NCBI GenBank assembly: GCA_947493005.1
Contig: CANLOY010000011.1
Coordinates: forward strand, 39,799-103,798
Length of the DNA stretch: 64,000 bases
Direction: 5' to 3'
DNA from: an uncultured Roseivirga sp.
GTDB taxonomy: Bacteria; Bacteroidota; Bacteroidia; Cytophagales; Cyclobacteriaceae
A program made the position numbers and the translations under genes. The stretch's first letter is position 1. Each line of letters opens with the position of its first letter. The notes below the pieces were generated by a model. It saw nothing but the letters and a program-made list of their open reading frames with translations. It made no database searches and was not told the DNA's origin. Below are positions 24,901 through 36,900 of the stretch, one piece after another.

Positions 24901-27900
24901 GAACTGGCGTAGCGTTATTCAATAGTTTTGTGATATTTATATCGGCCGTTTGTGCATCGACATTAGCTGTACTTGTATTGTTGGCGCTCGAAGGATCGTC
25001 TTGATCAGCTGCTGAAATTGATGCAGTGTTATTATAAGTTCCAGTTGGGAGTACTTTGGCTACTATAGTCAGAACTGGAGCCTGTGCGGTAGAAATAGAA
25101 CCAACATTCCAAAGACCCGTGGTAGCGTTGTAGCTTCCAAAAGTGGTGTTTGATGAAACAAACGAATAACCATTTGGTAACAAGTCAGTGACTGCAACAT
25201 TGGTCGCAGCATCTGGACCAGCATTACCCATAGTGAGGGTAAAAGTAATGTTCTCATCAACGTTTGGAGTGGCATTACTCACTGTCTTAACCAGTGATAG
25301 ATCGGAAGAAAGTGCTACTATACTTGCTGTTGCTGTATTATTTCCAGCATCAGGGTCAAATTGATCTGCAGCAGTAATTGTTGCCGTATTTGTGAAATTA
25401 CCTGCACCTAAAACGGTGGCTGTAATAGTCAATGTTTCAGATGCGCCATTGGCTAGTGTACCAACAGCCCAAATACCAGTACCTGGAGTATATGTGCCAG
25501 TACTTGGCGTAGCTACTCCTATGGTATATCCACTTGGTAATAGGTCGGTAACAGTTATTCCTGTCGCTGAAGCTGTACTTGGCCCATTGTTTTCTAAAGT
25601 AACAGTGAAGGTAATGACATCACCAACATTTGGACTTGTGTTGCTGACTGTTTTGTTAAGTTCCAGATCGGCACGTGGAGGGTTTACTGTGGCTGTAGCT
25701 GAATCATCAGTATTGTCTGGGTCTAATTGATCAAGTGTATTGACTGAGACTGTGTTGGCATAATCTCCTGTAGAAAGTACGGTAGCAGTAATAGCCAGTG
25801 TAGCATTGGCAGCATTGTTCAATGTGCCTATTGTCCAGATTCCTGAAGCATTGTTGTAAGTACCAGCAGAAGGAGTGGAACTTACAAAAGTATACCCTGA
25901 AGGTAGTAAGTCTTTTATGCTCAGATTGGTGGCATTATTTGCTCCTGTATTTGATGCAGTGATTGTGAAAACTACATTATCACCCACATTGGCAGTTGCA
26001 TTGTCAACTACTTTAGTCAAGTTAATATCTGAGGTCTGTAAGGTAGTTGCCGCACTTGCCGTATTATCAGCGGTATCATTATCAAACTGATCCACTTTAG
26101 TGATAGTAGCTGTGTTATTAAATATTCCTGAAGACTGTACGGTTGCCACAATAGTCAATACACCTGAGGAGCTATTATTTAAGTCACTAATTGTCCAAAT
26201 CCCTGTAGAACTGGTATAAGTGCCTGTACTAGGCGTTGCAGATACAAGTGTATATCCATCAGGTAATTGATCAGTGATTTCAATGTTAGTAGCAGTGTTA
26301 GGACCCTGATTAAGAACGGTCACCGTAAAGACTACATTGCTACCTGGAACCGGAGTTGCATTGTCTACAGACTTAGTGATATTCAGGTCAGCGAATTGAG
26401 CAACTATCGTTTCTGTCGCTGCATTATTTCCTGAATTAGGATCGCTTTGATCAGCGGTAGATATTGTAGCGGTATTGTCATAAGTACCTGTTGATTTTAC
26501 TTTGGCTACTATGTTCAGTGTAGCATTTGCTCCATTTGCAATAGAACCAATAGCCCATAATCCATTTGTGTTGTTATAACTACCAAAGGTGGTATTGGCA
26601 GAAACGAAATCATATCCATTAGGCAATACATCAGTTACCTGAACACCTGTGGCTGCATCAGGTCCTGCATTACTTACAGCAATAGTGAAGGTTACTTCAT
26701 CATTTACATTTGGAGTATCATCGTTTGCCACTTTCGTAATTGACAGGTCAGCTGACTGAGTTACGATACTGGCAGATGCGGTATTGTCACCAGCATTAGG
26801 ATCGAATACATCATTCGCTGTCACTCTTGCCGTATTGGTAAAGCTTCCAGCTGCAAGAACAGTTGCAGTAATTGTGAGTGTTTCTTGTGCATCTTTGGCC
26901 AGGTTACCGACTGTCCATATACCAGTTGAACTGTTATAAGCTCCGGTACTTGGTGTGGCTGTTCCAAGCGTATATCCTGAAGGTAGCTGATCAGTTACTT
27001 CAATACCCGTAGCATCAGCTACATCAGGTCCGTTGTTGGTTAAAGTCACAGTAAATGTGACTACATCTCCTACATTTGGACTTGTACTGCTTACCGTTTT
27101 GGTCAAGTTTAAATCTGCTCTAGGTGCTGTTACTGTAGCAGCACCTGAATCATTGGTATTCACGTTGTCAACCTGATCCAATTTATTTACAGATGCAGTA
27201 TTTGTAAAATCACCATTTGATAAAACAGTAGCTATAATCTCTAATGTTACTGATCCACCATTTGCTAGTGTTCCAATGTCCCAAACACCGGTTGTATTTG
27301 TAAATGTACCCTGAGTTGAATTTGATGATACAAAAGTATAACCTGATGGTAATTGATCCAGAATTTCAAGATTGGTTGCCGCATCTGGTCCGTTGTTAGT
27401 AATAGATATAGTGAATGTTACATTTTCACCCACATTTGCTGAAACATTGTCAACTACTTTGCCTAAGGCAATATCTGCTGCTTGTAAAGTCACCGATGTA
27501 CTAGCAGAATTATCTGCAGTATCAGTATCGAATTGATCACTGGAGGTAATACTGGCTGTATTTGTGAAATCTCCAGATGCATTTACTGTTGCACGAATTG
27601 ATAAAACAGCAGAGGCTGAATTTCCAAGTGTTCCTACAGTCCATAATCCGGTACCACTGGTGTATGTTCCTTGTGAGGCATTAGCAGAAACAAAAGTATA
27701 ACCTGAAGGGAGTTGATCAGTAACCTCCACATTGGTTGCAGCATCAGGACCATCGTTTCTAACCGTCATGGTGAAGATTACATCATTACCTGGAATAGGA
27801 GTGGAGTTATCTACCACCTTACTCATGTTCAGGTCAGCGAATTGTGTATCTACTGTTACTGTTGAAGTATTATTTCCAGATACAGGATCACTTTGATCTG

Positions 27901-30900
27901 AAGTAGTGATTGAAGCTGTGTTATTATAAGCTCCTGTAGATAATACTTTGGCTACTATTTCTAGAGTAGCTGTCTGGTTTGCAGCAATGGAACCAACGGT
28001 CCAGAGACCAGAAGTTTCATCATAAGTGCCAAAAGCAGTATTGTCAGAAACAAATGTGTAGCCATTAGGGAGGTTGTCAGTAGCTGTTACACCTGTAGCC
28101 GGATCAGCGCCTTTATTTGTCAATCGTATAGTGAAAGTCACATTATCATCAACATTTGGAGTCGCATCAGTCACAGACTTTACAATTTCAAGGTCGGCAG
28201 ACTGTGCTATGATACTTACACTTGCTGTGTTATCACCCACATTCGGATCAAATACCTCTGAAGCAGTAATTTGAGCTGTGTTTGTAAAGTCACCTGCAGC
28301 TAGTACAGTGGCAGTCACAGTGAGAGTGGCACTAGCTCCGTTGGCAAGGTTTCCTACAGTCCAGATTCCAGAGTTGTTATCATAGGTACCCACACTTGGT
28401 GTTGCTGTACCCAAAGTATATCCAGAAGGCAATTGATCCGTGACCTGAACTCCTGTGACATCGGCTGCGCTTGGACCATTGTTAGTCAGTGTGACGGTGA
28501 AAGTCACAACATCTCCAACATTAGGGTTTGAAGCATTAACAGTTTTAGTAAGGTTAAGATCTGCTCTTGGAGGTATTACGGTTGAAGTAGCAGAGTCATC
28601 TGTATTATCAGGGTCTTGTTGGTCAAGCGCATTTACTGAAGCGGTATTGGTATAATCTCCACTTGATAGTACTGTTGCCAAAACCGTCAAAGTAGTAGAA
28701 CCTCCATTGCTAAGTTGCCCAATGGTCCAAATGCCAGTTTCAGACACATAACTTCCTTGGACAGGATTTGCCGAAACAAAGGTATATCCTGAAGGTAGTT
28801 GATCTATAATGGATATCCCAGTGGCCGTATTTGGACCTTCATTAGTAACAGTTACTGTGAATGTTACATTTTCACCAACGTTAGCAGCAGCTCTGTCAAC
28901 AGATTTTATAATGTTAATATCTGCACTTTGCAAAGTGACAGCAGTACTTGCTGTATTGTTGGCAGCACTGGCATCAAATTGGTCTGAACCTGTAATCGTT
29001 ACCGTATTGGTATAGCTGCCACTGGCAAGTACAGTCGCACGGATAGTTAAAGTAGCTGTTGCATTGTTAGCGATACTTGGAATAGACCACTTTCCTGTGT
29101 TTTGATCATAAGTTCCTTGAGAAACAGTAGCACTTACAATGGTATAGCCATTAGGTAATTGATCTGTTACTTCCACTCCTGTAGCAGTGCTTGGTCCATC
29201 GTTTGTCAGATTAACTGTAAAGATGACATCATCTCCAGCGTTTGGAGTTGCATTATCAACGGCCTTGGTAACTCTTAAATCCGCCTGCAGTGGACTTAGG
29301 GTAACAGTACCGGTATTATTTGTGTTGTCTGGATCGGCCTGATCTACTGCATTTATAGTTGCAGTATTCACATAAGAGCCTGTTGAAAGGAGTGTGGCTA
29401 CTACTTCCAAAGTAGCTGTTCCAGCATTGTTCAATGTTCCTACTGTCCATATTCCAGTTCCTGGTACATAGGCACCTCTGGATGCAGAATGACTAACATA
29501 GGTCAAACCACTAGGTAAAGCATCAATTATACTTAAGTTATCGGCATCATTTGGACCTGCATTGTTTACCGTAATAGTGAAAGTGACCTGCGCACCTATA
29601 TTAGGAGATAAGTCACTTGCAGATTTGGCCACTGAAATATCTGAACTTTCAATACTAGAAGCTGTAGTGGCAGTATTATTGCCGGTATTGGTATCGAATT
29701 CATTAGCAGTAGTGATGCTAGCGGTATTGGTCAGGGTTCCACTTGATTTTAGTGTACCTACAATATCGATTGAAGTGGAAGCACCATTTGCTATACTTCC
29801 TACCATCCATATACCGGTGTTGTTATCATAAGTTCCTTGAACCGGGGTAGCACTCACAAAAGTGTATCCATTTGGCAGTTGGTCGGTAACTTGAATTCCA
29901 GAAGCTGCATCAGGTCCATTGTTGGTTACAGAAACTGTAAAAGTTACATTATCTCCAACATTGGCACTTGGTAAATCTACAATTTTGGCAATTGAGAGAT
30001 CTGCATTGGCAGGAGTTACTGAACTGCTTGCTGTATCGTTTGAGTTATCAGGGTCTAACTGATCAACAGATTGTACTGCAGCTGTATTCTGATAATCACC
30101 AGTAGAAAGTACTGTAGCTACTATTATAAGCGTTGCATTACTTCCACTATTGATTGCTCCTACATCCCAGACACCGGTTGTTGAAGTATAAGTGCCTTGA
30201 CTTGGTGTACTGCTAACCAAGGTATAACCTGATGGTAGTTGATCTAGTACATTCAAATTCGTAGTTGCACTTGGTCCCGCATTGCTAGCCGTAACAGTAA
30301 AAGTTACATTCTCGCCAACATTTGCCGATGTATTGTTAACTGATTTAGTGATACTGACATCTGAAGTTTGAACGGTTATAGTTGCAGAAGCGGTGTCATT
30401 TGTATTGTCAATATCAAAAGTATTGTTGTTTGTAATGGTGGCTGTATTGTTGTAGTCACCTGAAGTGTTTACCGTTGCTCTTATTATCAAAGTTTGAGAT
30501 GTACCTGGAGCAATATTTCCTACATTCCAAAGACCTGTGGTGGAGTTATAGGTACCTGAAGTTCTTGTGTCACTTACAAACGAATATCCATTCGGTAGTA
30601 AATCGGTTATCTCAACACTTTCTGCAGAACTTGCACCATTATTTGTCGCTGTAATAGTGAACTCTACAGTACTCCCTGGGGTTGGTGTTGCATTGTCAAC
30701 TGTTTTTGATATAGCTACATCGGAAAGTAGCGGAGTGACCGAAGCGGTGGCTTGATCGTTCCCTGTATCTGAATCTTGCTGGTCTAAGCCGATGACACTA
30801 GCTGTGTTTAAATAAACTCCAGTGGCATTGACTGTGGCACGAATAGTTAATGTTGCGGTTTCACCACTGGATAATGTCCCTAAGTTCCAAAGTCCCGTTC

Positions 30901-33900
30901 CTGAAAGGTAATCACCATGTGTTTTGGTACGACTAACAAAAGTATAACCAGAAGGTAGTGGATCACTTAAGACTATACCGGTTGCTACGGCCGGGCCATT
31001 GTTTGTTACTGTGATAGTAAAGTTTACATTTTGTCCAACATGCTGAGCAATCAAATCAACAACTTTGCTTACTTCAATATCAACAGATTGCGTTGCAATG
31101 TTAACGATAGCCGTATTATTGCCCAGATCAGGATCAAAGTTACTTGAGGCTGTTATGGTAGCTACATTAGTGAATTGACCAGCAGCATTGGCAGTGGCCG
31201 TAATTTTCAATTCAACCGAAGCACCATTGGCAATGTTTCCGATGCTCCATTCTCCCGATGTATTATTGTATGTGCCTTGATCTGGTGCCGAACTGACAAA
31301 AGTAAAACCAGAAGGGATTTGATCGGTTAGTGCAACGCCTGTCGCCAGATCAGGTCCATTGTTAGTAATAATGATGGAGAACACAACCGTTTCACCTGTT
31401 CCTGCAGTTGGTGGTGTTATTGTTTTAGTAACCGCTAAATCAGAAGTAAGAGGAGCTACATTGATTGTGATCAAGGCGTCAGTTTCTGAAAATAATACCC
31501 CATCTGAAATTCTGAAGTTAAAATTGGTGAAGTTAATTCCTGAATTTCCTGAAGGTGGCACATAGGTCAGTTTGCTAGCAGCAATGTCAGTAAAGCTGAT
31601 CACATCATCCTCGGCAACTGGATTTCCATTCAGTAATAATTGTCCTCTGGCTGGAAGAGAAGTGATTTTAATATCTGTCGGAGCCACATTTTCAGGGTCA
31701 GTATAGTTGGTCTGAAAATCTCCAGTTGTGAAAGTGTATGGCGTGTCTTGCTTCGCATCGACTGTAGCACCATCTACCACCGGAGGCTCATTTACATTAA
31801 TAATATTAACTGTGATGTTTGCAGTATCTTGTAATTTGTCATTGTCAGTTACCGTAACTACTAAGTTATACTGAGTTGTTGTTTCGAAGTCGAGCATTGA
31901 TGCATCATTAACACTGATTTCACCTGTGTTTGGATCAATTTTGAAGATTCCTGCATCGTTTCCACCTGTAATTGCATAAGTCAATATGTCTCCTGCATCA
32001 GAATCACTGGCAACAACATTATGCACCGTTGTGTTATCAGTTGCATCTTCACTTAATGATACAATTGCATCGTTAGCGACCGGAGGATCATTAACAGGTG
32101 TAATGATAATGTCTACATCACCTGTAACGGTGAATTCTCCATCATTTACCGCGTATCCAAAATCTCCTGGGTCACTGGTTCCATCATATTGTGGAGGTGC
32201 ATCATACAATAGGGTGGTAAGTTGAAGACTGGTTAAAGTCATTCCTAATGTAAGTGGTGTACCATCAGCTAGTGTTACAGAACCTAATGATGGTAGAGAA
32301 GTAACCGTAATTGTAAAACTGTTACCTGAATCTGGATCAGAAGGTGCAGTTAGTCCCAATGGGGTGTCTTGAATGTTTTCATTAACTGTTATAGTACCAC
32401 TATCCACAATTGGTGGAGTGTTGGATATGGTAAAAGAGAAAGTACCTGGAGTTAAGTCTTCAGCGCCATCATCATCCACTGCGGCATAAGTAAAAGTGGC
32501 CGGGCCATTGTAATTCCCTGAAGGGTCGAATCTCAAGCCCAATGCTTGAACCGGAGTAATTGTTTGACCTTGCGTTACTGTAGAACCATCAGCTAGTTGT
32601 AACGTGCCGTGTAAGGCATTTGGAACAGTTTTAATGATTATTGAGACTACTGTGCCGTCACTATCAGAATAACTCAAGTTATCAATATCTGTTGGGCCAG
32701 CTGTGCTTGGAATAACATTGGCATTGACAATATCATTTGAATCCGGTGGAGAATTCAGGGTGTTAATTGTGAATGTTGCCGGACTGGCATCTTCATCTCC
32801 ATCATTGTCTTTAGCAGCATAAGTGAAAGATGTACTGCCCACAAAACCATCTGTAGGATCAAAAGTTAACCCTGCAGCTTCTGTTGTGGTTAATTCCTGA
32901 TTTGGAACTACAGTAGAACCGTTTGCCAGTTTGAGAACTCCCTCGCTTGCAGGAGGTACAGTTGTAATGATAAATGCTGTTACCGTACCATCAACATCAG
33001 CTCCTGTCAAGTCATCAATTGCGGTAGGGCCTGCATTGCTCAATATACCTGCTGTGTTTGTTACATCATTGGTAGTGGGAGGGGTGTTACTTATAGGGAT
33101 TGTGAATGTAGCCGGACTAGGGTCCTCCAATCCTTGATCGTCTTTTGCGGCATAAGTGAATGACGCATTTCCTGTAAAAGTTAGTGCGGGATCAAATTTC
33201 AAACCAGCAGCCTGAACAGTAGTCAGTTCCTGCCCTGCTGTAACAGGAGTTCCATCTGCAAGAGTTAACACTCCTGATGCTGCGGTAGGTAATGTTTTAA
33301 GGACAAAAGCATTTACTGTCCCTTCGGCATCAGCACCTGTAAGGTTATCAATATCCACACCTGCGTCACTGCTAAGTATTGTTCCCGAATTTGTTACATC
33401 ATCGGTAGTAGGAGGAGTATTACATGCAGAAAATTCGGAAGCATTTTGGAAATCAAAAGTCCCTCCAGTACTTGTTGGAGTAGTATAGCCTGCAGTACTC
33501 GTGACAAGACCATTAGCGCTATTGACAGTTGCAGTTCCTGTACCTAAAGTACCATCTTTGTCAGTATCTGAAAGACCTGCCTCGAGAGTATCAAAACACC
33601 CATCATTATCTGCATCTTTTTCACTGGCATCAATTATGTCATCACCATCTGTATCTGCTACAGTGTAATTTAGAACTCCATTATCAGCAACAGTTTCAAG
33701 AGCATTGAAGAGGCCATTTGTACCAGAACCAGTATCAGCCCCATCAATAATTCCGTCATTGTTTGCATCTGCCTGACCATGACCGGCCTCTATAAGGTCA
33801 TAGATTCCATCATTATCACTATCCAGATCAATGCTATTCGGTATACCATCTCCATCGCTATCTGTAACGCAATTTGATCCACTGGCAGAAGTAATTACTA

Positions 33901-36900
33901 CATCATCGAGAAAGTTACCAACCGAAGTTCCTCCAGTTGAGCTTACTGCTTCGAATACAAATACAGTTGTAGTTTGTCCATCCGGTACAGTATAAGAACC
34001 AGTATATGTCCCCCAGGCAGTGGTCCCATCGGTCATTGTTGCTTGTGTAACTGCTGTTGCCACGGTTGCACCGATTTTAACTTCTGCAACATCGGTTCCA
34101 TTTCTACCTCTGTGTTTTACAGACCAATTAATCGTAGTACCTGGAGCAATATCAAGGTTTTGGAAAAGTGCCGAAACCTGATTGGCATTCAATTCCATAA
34201 AGTAATCTCCTTGAGCAGCAGTAACTCCAAGGAACCCAGATCTCCAGATTTCTACCTTACCATCAGTAGCTGTTGTCTGCCATCCTTCTAATTCGCTCTG
34301 ATCCAATATCAGGAAAGTTGTAGGTAATCTGTCAGCAACTTCGAAACCATTGTTGGTCAGGATGATACATTCATCCTCATCGCGAATACCATCATTGTCA
34401 TCATCAATGTCAACAGAATCGGCAATGCCGTCTAAATCTGAATCTAAAGCAACGTTAATAACATAGGTAGCAGGAGTTGCATCAGTATCTCCGTCATTGT
34501 CTTTAGATGAATATGTAAAAGAGGCAGGCCCCTGGTAACCAGCTACAGGATCAAACTTTAAACCAGCAGCTTGCACCAATGTTAACTCCTGTCCTACAGT
34601 TACTGGAGTATTATCGGCTAATGTAAGTACCCCATGACCTGATTGTGGTAGAGTATTGATTACAAAGGCAGTTACGGTTCCATCTGTATCTGCTCCAGTC
34701 AAATCATCTATATCTACTCCTGCTTGTCCGGATGCAATTAAAGAGGCGTTAGTAATATCATTTGTGGTAGGAGGGGTATTGGAAATATTAATCGTGTAAG
34801 TTGCTGGTGATGCATCTATTCCAGCATCATCATCTTTAGCGGCATAAGTAAATGTGGCAGTCCCATTAAACGTACCAACTGGATCGAAGAGTAAACCGGC
34901 AGCTTCAGCTGTTGTCAATTCTTGTCCAGCAGTTACCGGAGTGCCATTTGCAAGCGTTAGAACACCATGAGCAGCATTTGGTAATGTGCTTATTATAAAA
35001 GCATTCACAGTACCATCAATATCTGCACCTGTTAAATCGTCTATTGCGGTTCCGCCAGCGTCACTTCTAATGGCAGTAGCAGAGGTTATGTCGTTAGTTG
35101 TAGGCAGGTCGTTAATATCATTTACGTTAATTGTTATTGTATTTCCTGCACTAAACTCTGTTGGGCTATGTCCTGAGTTATCTTTTACTCTAAACCCAAA
35201 ACTGGTATATGCAACCCCGTTTTCATTAACATCTGGAACGAAAGTAAAAAGTGATCGATCTGTGTATTCCGTTTGGTTATTAATATCTGTTTGAGTAATA
35301 GCTACCCCATTGTAGAATAATGTGCCTTGAGAAGGAAGGTTTGAAATAGTAATAGCACTAAAAGTATCTCCATCATCATCGTTAAACGGAAAACTAGCAT
35401 TGTTAAATGTAAGTGTGTTGTCTTCATCTACTGAAAGTGTCATGTCACTACTTTCTGGAGTATTGGCGGCATTTTGAAAGTTTTGAACAATACATGGCTC
35501 AAAAGTTACAGAGAAGAACCTTCCTTGATTGGAGGTGGCTTGTGTGATCCCTAATCTAAAGGCTATGGATGATACACTTGCATACTGAATAAAAACTAGG
35601 TTTTTTGTGTCTGTAAGACTGATTCCAGGGATAACTGCTCCTGTGCTTGGTGTATATCTTACAAAGGGATTATCAAAGGTCTGAACAAGATTGGTTGTGT
35701 TTTCTACAGTTACTGCGCCCGATTGTACGGCAATGAATTCTCTTAAAACGGTACTGTTTCCGTCAATATCTGCAAAGCCCAGACTTACCACTGATTGAGT
35801 AAATGGAGTTGTGGTGCCAGCGTTAACAAAAGTGATTTTGAAATCAGCAAAACCTTCATTGCCGTTCACTGAAAAGTTATTTGTTCTGATAGTAGGCTGA
35901 AAAGCTGCGCCACTTCCAAAACCTGTATTATCAATGTCGGTTATTTGAGCATTGGTGACTGAAGTAATCTCTAATAGTGCGTCCACTGCGGGGTCAACTG
36001 TAGTATACCTATAAATAGCACCTGCTTGTAAATCCGTGCCTGATTCTAATGTTCTACTTGAAAAATCATAATCTGGTAGAGTATTACATGCTGGGTTACC
36101 GAAAATTGAAACTGTGGTAGAGGCGGTACTACTTGTGTTGGTGCCATCGGTTACACTTATATTGATTACTCTGTTGGTTGCATTTACAACAACTGCCACA
36201 TTGTTATATACTATTTGTCTGATAGCAGCTTCATAATCGGCAACACTTGCTGCTCCGGTTAATGTAAGTATTCCTGTTCCTGTGTTATAGGCAGAGGCGG
36301 TGATTCCTGTAGGCAGGGTTCCGTTAACGCTTAGTGTCTCATCTGCTCCATCAAGTATGTTTGTCAATGTAATGGTAGCACCAGTGAGTTGAACACTGTT
36401 AGCATCAATGATGTTTATATCAGAATCTCCAACAGGTACCGCAGTGTTGTTTTGAGTAAAAGTTGTGATATAGTTATTGACTGTAGCAGTAGAACTGTTA
36501 TCGTCATCAAGGTCAATCACTGGAGGAGAACATACTGCGCCAGCTAAAGCGAAATCTCCATCTGCGTCAAAAAGAAAATCTGTAGTCCCGGCTTGTCCTC
36601 CAGCTTCAAACTGAAGAGTGAACGATGATTTTTGCTCAATATTAATTTGAACCGCACCTGAGGCATCAGTATCCACTTGAGCTGCTCCTCCTGAAAAACT
36701 TAATGTATTGCCTGTTCCAGAACTAATAATGTTGCTTGTGCCATTTAAGGAGAACCCTATAATGTCATCTGTGCTTACTTTTACGGTTTCTCCTGGAGTT
36801 GCAGTACCATCCAAATCCTTAATAAAAAAAGCTAAAGAAACATTGATAGGTGTACTTGTCCCTGTTTCAAAAAACTCAACAGTCATTGTTAAATCTGAAC

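Noticed and set aside
7270..31447. CRISPR-like regular spacing in the centre of the window
   Set aside because: The period is about 361 nt, the repeated parts are not identical, and the whole region is one open frame of DUF11 domains.
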